Positions 38,317-50,234 of a stretch of 64,000 bases of DNA are shown piece after piece. How positions within the stretch are numbered: position 1 is the stretch's first letter; every line of letters begins with the position of its first letter. The DNA is from Gigantopelta aegis. Its lineage: Eukaryota > Mollusca > Gastropoda > Neomphalida > Peltospiridae. A program made the position numbers and the translations under genes. The stretch is from NCBI RefSeq assembly GCF_016097555.1, contig NC_054701.1, forward strand, positions 37,329,492 to 37,393,491, written 5' to 3'. The notes under the pieces were generated by a model, which had not been told where the DNA came from, did no database searches, and saw nothing but the letters and a program-made list of their open reading frames with translations.

Positions 38317-39204
38317 AGTCTGTTCTAAAGATTGTTATTATTATTGTGTACATTCCACCTTTATTGGCGGTCCATTTTTTCTAGTGAAATTGTATATTTT
38401 GACTTGCATCTTATATGAGTCACTTTGCATTAATGCTAAACATTAAATAAATTTATATAAATAACTGGGGGGGGGGGGGGGGGGGGGGGGGGGAATATAT
38501 ATAGTCATTTATTAGTAGTTGGACTATCACATAGTGAAAATATATACAATTAAAAGCACACATTTTTATTACATTTTTATATATTATACTGTGTGTGTGT
38601 GTGTCTGTGTGTGTGTGTGTGCGCGCGCGCATAAATATGAACAAAGCTAAAAATGTGTTTTTCATGGGACAAAGAAATAGATATTATCAAACACCAATAA
38701 TACAAATAAAAATATTAACATGTATAATACATGTATCAAAATGTAACTGAAACTTAGTTTTGAAAAATACATGGGTTACACCAAACAGCCTCTGCTACAC
38801 CACCCCACCCCCATTACTATAAATGCATATAAAGACCAATAATGCACACAAAAAAAAAATAACATGTATAATACATGTATCAAAATGTAACTGAAACTTA
38901 GTTTTCCTGACAGTGGTAGTGTTAGGAGAGAGAGAAAACCCGCTGTCATAGGCGAATCCGGGGGGGGGGGGGGGGGGGGGGCATGGTCCACACGCCCACC
39001 CTAATCATGACAGTTTTGCTAGGTTATATTTTACTCTCAGATTGCAGGATATCGTATCTGCGGCACTTTCATTTCAAAATTTTTCTGGGAAAGTCATTCA
39101 ACCCATCACACAGAAGCGTGCACCTTCAGCGCACATGTTTGGATTTCGACATCACATCTGCGCCCCCCCCCCCCCCCTTACAGAACATTCTGGATCCGCC
39201 CCTT

Positions 39205-39490
39205 GCTGTTGCCACATAGGCTACTCTTGTACGATAGGCAGCAAGGTATATTTTATATACGCTTCCCCCAGACAGGATAGCACAAACCCTGGCCTTTGTT
39301 GAACCAGTTATGGAACACTGGTCGGTGCAAGTGGGTTACACCTAGCCATTGAGCCTTGCGGAGCACTCGCTCAGGGTTTGGCATCGGTATCTGGATTAAA
39401 AGTACCATGCCTTGACTAGGATACGAACCCAGTACCTACCAGTCTGGAGACCGATGGCTTAACCACTGCGCCACCGAGATCGGTCGGATA
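39205..39490 (-). repeat. tRNA-SINE, reverse, in foldback centre (unit 3)
   Basis: Same insertion as 25400-25680. It carries the A-box and B-box regions on the minus strand near 39460-39475 and 39415-39430. Confidence 0.65.
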
Positions 39491-39970
39491 TAGGTAACAG
39501 GCAGTCACTAATATACTCGCAGGCAGGCTAGGTAGGCATTTTCGTTATACTTATTGATATTATCCATGTAATGCATATGGGGTGGGGGTGGGGGTGGGGG
39601 AGTTGTAGGGGGGGGGGGTGGGGGTGGTCGTGGTTTTGTAGCAGAGGCTGTTGGGTGTAACCCATGTATTTTTCAAAAACTAAGTTTCAGTTACATTTTG
39701 ATACATGTATTATACATGTTCATTTTTTTATTTGCATTATTGGTGTTTATATGCATTTATAGCAATGGAGGGGGGGGGATGTAGGGGGTGGGGTGGGGTG
39801 GTGTAGCAGAGGCTGTTGGGTGTAACCCATGTATTTTTAAAAACTAAGTTTCAGTTACATTTTGATACATGTATTATTCATGTTAATATTTTTATTTGTA
39901 TTATTGGTGTCTGATAATATCTATTTCTTTGTCCCATGAAAAACACATTTTTAGCTTTGTTCATATTTTT

Positions 39971-40008
<38 letters not shown>

Positions 40009-40351
40009 ACACACACAGAGTATAATATATAAAAATGTAATAAAAATGTGTGCTTTTAATTGTATATATTTTCACTATGTGATAGTCCAACTTCTAATAA
40101 ATGACTATATATATACATATATATATATATATTTTCTTTTTTCCCCAGTTATTTATATAAATTTATTTAATGTTTAGCATTAATGCAAAGTGACTCATAT
40201 AATTATAAGATGCAAATCAAAACATACAATTTCACTAGAAAAAAATGGACCGCCAATAAAGGTGGAATGTACACAGTCATAATAACAATATTTAGAACAG
40301 ACTATAGGATGATATTCAGCCATTTAAAAAAAAAAATGGAGTCACTTTGAA

Positions 40352-40639
40352 TGAATGAATGAATGAATGAATGAATGTTTAACGACACCCCAGCACGAAA
40401 AATACATCGGCTATTGGGTGTCAAACTATGGTAACGCAAAGAAATAAAGTGATGATCAATATCAATATAAAATTCAAGACTTAAACAAAAACAGTGTAAA
40501 GAACTGTGCAAAAACACAAATATCACAGAATTTTACGGATACTGAATTCTACTCAAAACATCAATTTTGTGCTGTATTGGCCATTCTCAAAGAGAATGTT
40601 ACACCCCTGCACCACGGTGAGGTTACAGCACACGCAGGG
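40352..40639 (-). repeat. SINE with 14-bp target duplication, reverse (unit 3 only)
   Basis: Same family as 26291-26574 but inverted, with ATGA-repeat tail at the left. The target duplication GGAGTCACTTTGAA is at 40338-40351 and 40640-40653. Empty sites lie at about 10144 (unit 1) and 26815 (unit 2). Confidence 0.85.
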
Positions 40640-41404
40640 GGAGTCACTTTGAACGTCAGAAGGATTAAAAGCTTGGAACTTTACTAATCTTGACATTCGC
40701 TATGGCCCTGTATTTTGTTTTAGTACTGGGGCTGATATTCAGTTCTTTTATAATATTGTTAACTTTAGCAAGCATTAAAGACTTTTTTTTTTTTTTGTAA
40801 AATGTTTTCTTTTGTATTTGTTTTAACTTTATGTTTGAGCTAAAAACTATGTATTCAAACTATAATTTCAATGTAATTTTGAGGTAACCGATCAGGTAAC
40901 CCACGGGTTACGCAAATATAATTCACGTAACCAAACAATTGGTTACCTATGTAAAAACCACATGAACCGACTTCCGGTTCCCTCAGATTTCAAAATGGAA
41001 AAATGTAGTGGGTTTCCTCTATAATTATGTCAAAATTCCCAAATATTTGATACTCAATAGTTGATGATTAATAAATCAATGTGCTCTAGTGCTGTCATTA
41101 AACAAAACAAACTTTAACTTTTATTAACTCTTTAAATTTAGGGCTGCAGAAAGTACTCACCTGCTCGCCAAATGCGAGTAAAAATTCTGACGGACGAGTT
41201 AAAAAATGCAACTACCAGTCCAACGGTCTACCTGTCTTTTTGAGTTGGTTTGCCATGTGATGTTGATCACTTACCAAATGTTCTTAATAATGTTTTGTCA
41301 ATATCTCTCTCTATATATAATTTGAAGTGAAGACACTGTATATTATAATATTGTTAATAATATATTGTTCTATAGACTGGCAGACGAGTAGAAATTCTGG
41401 TGGG

Positions 41405-41590
41405 TGTAATGATAAGTACATTAATTGTTAAGTCACGTTAACCTCCCACCAGTGTGGTGCTCAAGGACATTAGGAGGAGGGCACACGAACGGAACGTACA
41501 TCATGGCCTGAATGTAAAAGTTTGCAAGTTTGCTCTGGTTCCGTTATTAAACGTTGTAAGTCTTTAACAATGACTTTTTAATATATTACA
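41405..41590 (+). repeat. LTR-B 5' LTR
   Basis: 186 bp, TGTAATGATAAGTACATT to a TTACA end. Nearly identical to 46508-46690. Confidence 0.9.
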
Positions 41591-41634
41591 TGGTGTCAAC
41601 AGTGAACAAAGTAAGTGTTTAACCCACTGAAATA

Positions 41635-44600
41635 ATGTCGGATCACGTCCCTGCTCCAAAACCGCTATCCCTAGAAGGAAACGTTTCAGAAAATTGGCGC
41701 CGTTGGCTGCAGCAATATACACTGTACATGTGCGCGACGGAAAGGATAAGAAAAACGAAAAGTTACAATGCGCGACATTTCTGTCCCTTGCTGGTGAGTC
41801 TTCAATTGAACTGTCGAACACTTTTGTGTTTGAGGAAAATGAAAATTGGAAAATAGCGCCGCTAATTAAAAAGTTTGATGACTATTGTACACCGAAAAAA
41901 CACGAAACGTACGAAAGGCATATGTTCAATGGTCGTGTCCAAAAACCGGATGAAACTTTTGATCAGTTTTTAACAGATCTGAGACAGCTATCCAAAGACT
42001 GTCATTATGGAGAACTTAGAGATGGGTTAATAAGAGATAGAATCATTGAGGGTGTTCGCGATATTACAACAAGAGCACGTTTGCTGAGAGAAGGGGACTT
42101 ATCTCTAGATAAATGTATTGAAATTTGCCATACAGCTGAGGTAACCGCTTCTCACGTGAAAGTCATGACAGATCAATCTGTAGTTGTTGACGCAGTGCAT
42201 AAAAAATGTACACAAAATTACAAACCAATTCGAAAATATGATGCTACTTTAACACACGGTCAAACTGTTGATTGCTCAAGATGTGGTTTGATTCACCGTG
42301 GTCGAATCTGCCCAGCACAAGGCAAAACCTGTTTTAAATGTGGTGGCCAAAATCATTTTCAAAAAATGTGTCGCACCAAACAACACAAAAGTCCCTCGTC
42401 TGGAGTTGACAGAAGACAAAAAATAAGCCAAACGCCTGATCGCAAACAACACAATGAACAAAAAGTTTATTCAGTTGATACAGAGTTCTTTGTTGACACA
42501 GTTCAGTCAGTAAATAAAGAAAGTGAATCATGGATTGTTCCAATATTAATAAACAAAACTCTTGTACCTTTAAAACTTGACACAGGTTCAGATGTGAACA
42601 TATTGGGTTACAAAGATTTTCAAAACTTGTTGCAAAAGCCAAAACTAAACAGCAGTAAGGTTCTGTTGAAAGCATATGATGGAGGAAATGTACCGGTAAA
42701 AGGTCAGTGTGTACTGGAACTTTGCTACAAGGATAGTCGATACAGAGCATTGTTTATCATCAGTGATGAAGATGTACGACCTATTTTGGGCTGCAAGTCA
42801 TGCGAAAAAATGGGTTTGGTGAAACGAGTACTGTCACTTGAACATCACATTGAAACGGATATCAAGGAGTATGCTGATACATTTGAAGGTCTTGGTTGTC
42901 TCCCAGGAAAAGTTAGCATAAAACTGCATAATGATGCAATACCAGTTGTTGAGCCATGTAGGAAAGTACCATTTGCCTTATATGATAAGCTCAAAGCAGA
43001 ACTTCATAAGATGGAAGACATGAAGGTGATTGAAAAAATTGAAGAGCCAACAGAATGGGTGAATTCACTTGTTGTAGTACACAAGGCTAATGGAAAACTT
43101 CGAGTCTGTATGGATCCGCGGAACTTGAATAAAGCAATTCTTCAGGAACATTTTAAACTCCCTACTCGTGAGGAAATAATGTCACGATTTGCAGGAGCTA
43201 AAGTCTTTTCGAAACTTGATGCGTCAAATGGGTTCTGGCAAATACAGTTGGATGAACAGAGTTCACGATTATGCACATTCAATTCGCCAATCGGAAGATT
43301 TCGTTTTCTCAGACTGCCATTTGGTATATCGAGTGCACCTGAAATTTATCACAGAATCATTCATTCATTATTCGAACACATGGATGGAGTTGATACATCT
43401 ATGGAAGATATCATTGTCTGGGGTAAAAATGAACAAGAGCATAACAGAAGATTGTGCCAAGTTCTTGAAAAAGCAAGAAAAGTTGGACTTAAACTTCAAA
43501 AAGAAAAGTGTGAAATTGGTGTTTCAGAACTAACATTCCTTGGAGATACTCTGTCAAAAGATGGTTTAAAGCCTGATCCTAAGAAAGTAGAAGCAATCTG
43601 CAGCATAGAAACTCCAACATGCAAGAAAGATCTCCAAAGATTTCTTGGTATGATAAAATACCTGGCTTGCTTTCTGCCGGATTTATCCGAACGAACAGCA
43701 ACTCTGAGAGAACTATTGGACAAAAACAATAACTTTGATTGGACACCAAATCATGATACTGCTTTCGAGAAACTGAAATCCTTAGTGTCAAGCAAGTACT
43801 TCAGTATTATGATCCGTTAAAATCCATAAAAATTTCTTGTGATGCAAGTCAGAAAGGCTTGGGTGCAGTTTTACTTCAAAAACATGCTGAAGAATGGCTT
43901 CCAGTAGCTTATGCCTCAAGAGCAACTTCAGAAACCGAAAGCCGATATGCACCTATTGAAAGAGAAGCTCTGGCAATCACGTATGCATGTGAACGTTTTC
44001 ATCAGTATATTTATGGCCAAACTGTGGAAGTAGAAACTGACCACAAACCCCTGATTGCAATATTCTCAAAAGGATTGAACGATTGTCCAGCAAGAATCCA
44101 GAGATTACGACTTCGATTACAGAAGTATGACATACATCTTGCCTACATACCAGGTAGATTCATGTACACAGCAGATACCCTTTCCAGAACGCCTATTGAA
44201 GGTCAGAATTCCACAACAGAAAATGATGTAGAAACATACGTTGATGGTGTTATTTCGTCAATCCCAGTAAGTGACCAGAAACAAGAAGAAATCTGCAAAA
44301 GTACAGCAGAAGATGCAGTGATGCAATCTCTTGTAAACACAATATTGAATGGGTGGCCAGAAGAAAGGTCACAGTGCCGAAAAGAGTTGATACCTTTTTG
44401 GAATTACAGAGATGAACTATCAGTCATTAATGGAATGGTGTTTAAAGGAACGCAAGTTGTGATTCCAGATAAGATGCGTTCTTGCATTCTTGGGAAAATT
44501 CATGTAGGACACTTGGGTATGGAAAAGTGCAAGCAGAGAGCTCGAGAAGTAGTTTTCTGGCCTTGCATGAACCAGGATATTGTCAATATGGTAAAACAGT

Positions 44601-46244
44601 GTGAAACATGTCAAGCTAATCAGAAGCAGCAAATGGCTGAACCTCTACTCACACATCCATTGCCAATGCGACCATGGCAAAAAGTATCGACAGATTTGTT
44701 TGAACTCGGGAGAAAAGACTACATTGTTATTGTTGATTCATATTCAAATTATCCAGAGGTGATAGGACTGTCAAGTCAGTCGAGCAGCTCGGTGATACTA
44801 GCAATGAAAACTACATTTGCTAGACATGGCATTCCGGAAGAAGTTCTCAGTGATAATGGACCGTGCTACAGTAGTATGGAATTCGCTCAGTTTTCAAAAG
44901 ATTGGGATTTCCAACATGTTACAAGTAGTCCGAAATTTCCTCAGTCCAATAGACTGGCTGAAAAAACGGTTCAGACTGTTAACCTTTAGACTACTGGATT
45001 AATTTTTAACAAAAACCACGTTGAGTGGGTACAAGTTTATAATTTTTACTCACATATATTCACTTAAATGTTTGATAAATACATGAAATAAAGTTCATAT
45101 ATGAATTGGTAAGTATTATTTTCGTGTCTTTTTTTTGTATTTTTTATTATTTTAGATCCGCTAATGGTGATTAAAATTAGGCAAAAAATCTAAAAAGTTG
45201 CGTTTACTTACGGGCATTTGTGGCCAGCTGTCCAGTATTTATGTCCATTATTCCCGATAACAGTGGTTTTCTGACCAGAATTTTTTTTTAAACCCGAACT
45301 ACGATTCATATTGCAATATTTGGTAATTTTCGTTGTTGGTAAAACGATCAAATTTATTATCAAATTAGCTGTTACAATCAGCTATCGATCCCTGAAAATT
45401 ACCGCGACGTGCCGCCATTGTTGTCAAGCGAAAATACTTGCCGAAAACCACTTTTTGAACTAAAAATTTCAAGGTATTTTCAATTGAAAAAATCAAAACA
45501 AAAACCACCATTTTGAAAAAAAATCTTTTTTCTTTAATTATATTTCCATTTCCGGTGAGTGTCGTGTGCAAAACGGCGGGAAATATGAATTGGGGAATGC
45601 ACTGTATACAGTGTACAGTATATCGACTGACGTGACGTCGGGCGAGATATCTCGCCTGCAGTAGTCAGAAGGTTAAGTCGCTAATGTGAAAATGCCTGGA
45701 TTGTGGTGAAGATCCGCATTTAGGGCTACTAGCCTACCGAACAACTCAGTTGGGGAATGGACTTTCTCCAGCTCAGCTCTTAATGGGAAGACAACTCTGT
45801 GGCAATCTTCCCATAACTGTTTCAAAATTGACTGTACCTAAATCAAAATCTGTGGTCAAATGGAGAAAGCAACAACGTTACTCCCAGAAACATTTTCATG
45901 ATAAAAAAGCAGTAAGAGAACTAAAACCTCTTTCGTCTGGAGACAAAGTTAGAATTTACCATAATTAAAAGTGGACTGAACAAGGAACAGTAGTACGAAG
46001 TCCTGCACCAAGGTCATATCTAGTAAAAATGCAAAGTGGTGTTGAGATTCGTCGGAATAGGCGTGATCTAAGACCTGATCACAGCAACAGATCATCAGAA
46101 ACCAGTTCATTTAGTGATCCAGAGGAAGATAAGCAACCATCGGAGGAAGTTAGTATACAACCAACAACGAAAAGTGGTCGGAATATTCGAAAACCGGATA
46201 GGCTGATTGAAAACTGCTTCATCCACAGTGAAAAGATGTGTTAG
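41635..46244 (+). pseudogene. LTR-B gag-pol region
   Basis: Gag matrix/capsid-like part (about 41640-42170, with ETFDQFLTDLRQLSKDCHYG), two zinc-knuckle-like motifs near 42270-42375 (including CFKCGGQNHFQKMC), an aspartic protease with LDTGSD near 42580, RT (about 42950-43480), RNase H (43850-44180) and integrase with the HHCC domain near 44500-44620 and core beyond. The integrase tail lies right of the MITE (45700-46244). Treated as a fossil. Clade within Ty3 resembles the K02A2.6-like group. Confidence 0.85.
44983..45672. mobile_element. piggyBac-type MITE inside LTR-B
   Basis: TTAA at 44979-44982 and 45673-45676 flank inverted ends CCTTTAGACTACTG (left) and CAGTAGTCAGAAGG (right), 13 of 14 matching. 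The TTAA target and CCyTT-type ends are characteristic of piggyBac. 690 bp without a transposase. A perfect 16-bp palindrome GGCGAGATATCTCGCC lies at 45641-45656, just inside the right end. Confidence 0.85.
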
Positions 46245-46507
46245 GACTGGATAAGGTTAGGGTGTAATTGTTTTAATAAATTCCAAGGACTGGATAAGGT
46301 TAGGGTGTTAAAGAAATAGTTCCAAGAAATGGACTGATTATTATTGAACCTTAAATATTAGTTTACAAGAACAAGAAAAAGTTCTTCAGTTTATTATTTT
46401 ATTTTAGTAAGTGAATTTGTAGTCATCCTGTACATCTGTAGTCAAAGAAGGCCATCTTTAGGTAACCAAGTATATATAGATGTTTCTTATCTTTAAAAGA
46501 CTGGAGA

Positions 46508-46690
46508 TGTAATGATAAGTACATTAATAGTTAAGTCACGTTAACCTCCCACCAGTGTGGTGCTCAAGGACATTAGGAGGAGGGCACACGAACGGAACGT
46601 ACATCATGGCCTGAATGTAAAAGTTTGCAAGTTTGCTCTGGTTCCGTTATTAAACGTAAGTCTTTAACAATGACTTTTTAATACTTTACA
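46508..46690 (+). repeat. LTR-B 3' LTR
   Basis: 183 bp, preceded by a short purine-rich stretch (AAAAGACTGGAGA). Followed by GTGGG and then unit backbone. Confidence 0.9.
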
Positions 46691-47327
46691 GTGGGCTCAT
46701 AAAGTTTAGTTGATTTTGGTCCAGCGGGCTAGTTACTGTAAATATTTTCCATTTCTGCACCCCTGTAAATTGGTTTAAATCGTATAAATATTAGGTCCCG
46801 GTTTAGACAGTTTTCACTGTACTTCAGTGCTGAAGTTTAAAAAATGTGTCAACATGGAGCTCACAGTGGACTGACTAACTTTTTGTTTGACAGATTACAA
46901 GTAAAGGTCAAGTATACAATTATGTAGAATTCTCGAAGTGTCAGATTTGTAGTTACGCATACACACTGTATGTATACAGATCCACATGTAGTTTTTGTCT
47001 CTGTTTTTCTGGAAAACTAGTCATACTTTCAGGTAGGTAATAATTCAGTGCTTGAATATAAACATTTATTATGTAGATTACTTTTAATTATTTCATTTCA
47101 TTAAAAAAAAAAGAAAAAAAAAAGTTTATTTTATTTAACAACACCACTAGAGCACATTGATTTTTTTATCTTATGATCGGCTATTGGACGTCAAACATAT
47201 GGTCATTCATTAAAGGCTACGTGTATTTGATTTTTATATAAAATATTGAAATTCCTGAATTGCTTTTTGGCTAAAAAGAAAAAGGACTAAGAGTTAACTC
47301 TCTTGAATAATGATTTGCAATTCATAC

Positions 47328-47604
47328 CAGCCTCGGTGGCGGTGTGGTTAAGCCATCGGACTGCAGGTTGATAGGTACAGGGTTCGCAGCCTGGTACCTG
47401 CTCCAAACCAGAGTGAGTTCTTAGGGGCTCAATGGGTAGGTGTAAGGCCACTACACCCTCTTCTCTCCCACTAACCACTAACCAACTAACAACTAACCCA
47501 CTGTCATGGACAGACAGCCAAGATAGCTGAGGTGTGTGACAAGGACAGCATGCTTGAACCTTAATGGATATAAGCATGCAAATAAGATGAAATAAAATGA
47601 AATG
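47328..47604 (+). repeat. tRNA-derived SINE (unit 3)
   Basis: Same insertion as in units 1 and 2. AATTCATAC precedes it (47319-47327) and AATTCATA follows (47606). Tail hairpin arms at 47548-47555 and 47572-47579. Confidence 0.85.
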
Positions 47605-48264
47605 TAATTCATATGATTTTTACATGAATTGTGACATAATTTATTTTTGTATAGTGTACATGTACATACTGAAAACATTAAATTAGTGTCACATATAAAG
47701 TGTCCTTGTTTTCGGATAAAGCTTTGAACATTTGGCGTTGGTATAAATTTTGTAAAATGTTTTACAGTGCTTACATGAAAGCAAAAGTAGAAATAACACC
47801 TTTTTTTCATTATTGGGAATACAAATTTTACAGTAAAATAGATTTAAACTATACAGTGTCTCATAGTTCATAATTGTATAACCTTTAAAGAAAAATACTC
47901 TACTTTAATACTTTTAAAATTACTAAATATTATGGCAACTGCCACTGTAACAAATTTCTGACTAATAGATTTTTTTTTAATAATTGAAATTTACTACAAT
48001 TACAATTTTTGTCTGTTTTAAATATTTATATATACAAATGTAATAAAATGTAATTTATCCTATAACTTACTCATGGTATCCATGACATAATCCCATGTGA
48101 TAATTTAGTGTATTAACCCGGTTAATAATGGTATGCACATTTGCAAGGTCTCTAGGTAATGTGTTGCTGTGGATGGGTCATTTGCCAACAAGACCTGTGT
48201 ACCTGAGCGTAACTTTTTCAAAGATTTAGTTAAAATGTGTGACATCAAACTAATTTGTGCTAAT

Positions 48265-48297
48265 CGTGATGACGTCATATTACCGATGGCGGCGACT
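48265..48297 (+). promoter_or_regulatory. CRE / YY1-like motif pair (unit 3)
   Basis: TGACGTCA at 48270-48277, then GATGGCGGC, as in units 1 and 2. Confidence 0.35.
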
Positions 48298-48359
48298 TAG
48301 TACTGTGATTGACTAAAAATTTAATTAAAATGTTATTTTAGAATTGTTATAGGATAAAT

Positions 48360-48497
48360 AGAATTCGCAACTCGTGTTTTTTAATATGTAAAATATCAAC
48401 CTTGTCTAGTTAATCGAGACTGAACAAATACTGATTAACATACATGTAGATTCGGTTGATATTTTCCATCTTAAAAAAAACACTTGTGACGAATGCT
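48360..48497. repeat. Long imperfect hairpin (unit 3, loop shortened)
   Basis: Counterpart of 13603-13754. The loop and part of the inner stem are missing, while both outer arms are retained. Confidence 0.5.
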
Positions 48498-49240
48498 CTA
48501 TATATTTGTATATATATACAAAAGTATTATGCAGTTGGGTTTTTTTTGTAGCTTTTTTTTAAATTAAAAATAAATAACTTAACAACTTATTGCTTATATT
48601 ATTAATTTTGGCAAGTGTAATGTGGTTTTGGTGTTAATAATACATGTATTTATTAAATATTTTTAATGCGAAACAATAGCAGTATGTACTTCATAAACTA
48701 GAGTCAGTGATTTTAATGGTTCACATGCATTGTATAACGTGGGTCAATAGAATGACATTTTGAGTGGTTAAACAAACATTCCTTTCCTTTTTGTCATTTC
48801 AGTGCTGTACTTGGAACATCATCGAAATAGCAGCTTGCTGTTCGTTTCTGAACAGTTGGACATAAAAAGGATACTTCAACAGCTGAATCTGAGAATATGA
48901 GCCTTTTGACATTTAGTTCCTGGATGCTGGATGTGCATGTATGTTCGAGGAATAGGAGTGTTTTAAGCTACTTGTTATACCCAGACATTCTTGCTATAAA
49001 TATGTACTATAAATAAATTGTGTAAAAAATCTCCCAAGAACTTTCAGCCAAAGAATTTGTGCATTTACCATTAGTGTTTGTGATTTAAGCTATACGGGTA
49101 TGTTGTACAAGTATGTTCGTACTGTAACCATGCACTGAAAACAGATTTTGTATAGAATCTTTCAAAGACTTTTAGCCAAAGATTTGTAGTATTTTTCATC
49201 AGTGTTTGTGTTCATTCCCAGCAGATGTCCTGTGACCATT

Positions 49241-49729
49241 ATGCCTCCTCACGACAAACGTCCGGTAGCCATCATTGTGAAATCAATTTTTTTTGGTCTT
49301 GTTCTCCTTTTAGGCACTGTTTTAATAGATTTCCAGGTATTAGCCAGTACTCAGTATTCCAATAGCAATGATTCCATGTACACTGCTAATACTACAAATA
49401 TTTATGATGCAAAGAACATATCAAATGTCACAGATTTTATTAACACAAGAAACGTTTATAATGCAACAAACGTTTCATCACCTTCTAGTGCAGAACCTGA
49501 AGACATCTCAAGGTCAACATCAAGTTCATTGACCAGTTCTGTACAAGCATCCCAAACATCACATAAATCCATGCCTCGAAACAAAACCGATCACTGGGAG
49601 CAGACGTATGACGTGGCATCATGGCTGCTCAAGAATGGTGGTAAAGTAAATCTGGCCATAATCCCACTGCTTGCTTTCCTGATCTTTATAGCCGTTGTTT
49701 GCGTGAAGCTCTATTCATGGTTCCACTAA
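49241..49729 (+). CDS. GP membrane glycoprotein, unit 3 copy (shortened tail)
   Basis: About 162 aa from MPPHDKRPVAII. It has the same plan as 14464-15072: N-terminal hydrophobic segment, sequon-rich ectodomain, and a transmembrane helix LAIIPLLAFLIFIAVVCVKL. It ends right after the helix (KLYSWFH), and the Lys run before the helix is lost. The region that encodes the cytoplasmic tail in unit 2 is deleted, joining directly to sequence that in unit 2 lies at 32140. A strong acceptor (CCTTTTTGTCATTTCAG) ends at 48801. It could still make a tail-less membrane protein, or be a pseudogene. Confidence 0.5.
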   Translation: MPPHDKRPVAIIVKSIFFGLVLLLGTVLIDFQVLASTQYSNSNDSMYTANTTNIYDAKNISNVTDFINTRNVYNATNVSSPSSAEPEDISRSTSSSLTSSVQASQTSHKSMPRNKTDHWEQTYDVASWLLKNGGKVNLAIIPLLAFLIFIAVVCVKLYSWFH

Positions 49730-49808
49730 AGTTATCGCTCAAAGCACAGAAATGCCTATGTCACGACACATTTCTCAGAGTACACACAGACTTGGGGTGC
49801 GTTCCTTT

Positions 49809-50057
49809 TGTAACGGAAATGGGTTTGAATTATATAAGTGATGTAAGGGAAATAACTATTTGTATAAGTCTGTTATGTCATTATGTTATTATGTTATTGT
49901 TAGGTAATTAAAGTTGGTTAGAGTAATTAACTAACTGGATTAATGTTAAGTTTATAAATGGTAGTTATTAGTGGGGAAAATAATTAGGTTGGGTTTGGTC
50001 TTGAATTATTAGCTGTTAATTATTGGTTTTAAATTATTTATAGTCTAGACACCACCA
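49809..50057 (+). mobile_element. LTR-A, left part of a split LTR
   Basis: TGTAACGGAAATGGG to GTCTAGACACCACCA matches 20325-20575. CTTT (49805-49808) precedes it. The rest of the LTR is at 61089-61437, beyond about 11 kb of inserted material. Confidence 0.7.
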
Positions 50058-50119
50058 TTGAGTTTTGTATTAAGGAGTATATTAAGTTTAGCTTAGAGGG
50101 TTTAGTTTGGCATACTGAT

Positions 50120-50138
50120 TCGCTTCTCGGCCTTTTGG
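50120..50138 (+). other. U2 snRNA 5'-end sequence
   Basis: TCGCTTCTCGGCCTTTTGG equals bases 2-20 of the near-universal U2 snRNA 5' end. Similarity stops abruptly after it, so this is not a U2 gene. Confidence 0.6.
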
Positions 50139-50234
50139 TCATAGTAGTGAGTTTGTTTGGGTTTAGGCGCTCTACACTAAATCTAAAATAAATAAAATTA
50201 CTTATTAGACCCCCAGCTTATCCCGTTCCAACCA

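Larger units (their letters stand above)
38317..40695. mobile_element. Foldback-type element, unit 3 copy (both ends lost)
   Basis: Left arm 38317-38920, centre to about 39640, right arm to 40695. The left arm keeps two copies of the sub-repeat containing GTAACTGAAACTTAGTTTT (about 38738 and 38885), where unit 2 has one. Both outer termini are missing. Confidence 0.65.
41405..46690 (+). mobile_element. LTR-B: Ty3/gypsy retrotransposon fossil
   Basis: 5.3 kb. LTRs 41405-41590 and 46508-46690, TG...CA ends, flanked by GTGGG (41400-41404 and 46691-46695). Empty sites are intact in unit 1 (11930-11934) and unit 2 (28627-28631). TGGTGTCAACAGTG directly after the 5' LTR is a likely primer-binding site. 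Gag, protease, RT, RNase H and integrase parts are in the usual Ty3 order. The LTRs differ at about three bases and one 3-bp gap, so it is young. It is broken at a few points and carries a piggyBac-type MITE. Confidence 0.9.
38317..49808 (+). repeat. Segmental-duplication unit 3
   Basis: Enters the unit inside the foldback left arm at about 38317 and runs to the LTR-A start at 49809. It lacks about 1.07 kb (26872-27937 of unit 2) at 40695, and carries LTR-B at 41405-46690 and a reverse SINE at 40352-40639. GP is at its end. Confidence 0.85.

Noticed and set aside
50118-50160. A U2 snRNA gene
   Set aside because: Only the first 20 or so bases match. The branch-site recognition and Sm regions are absent.
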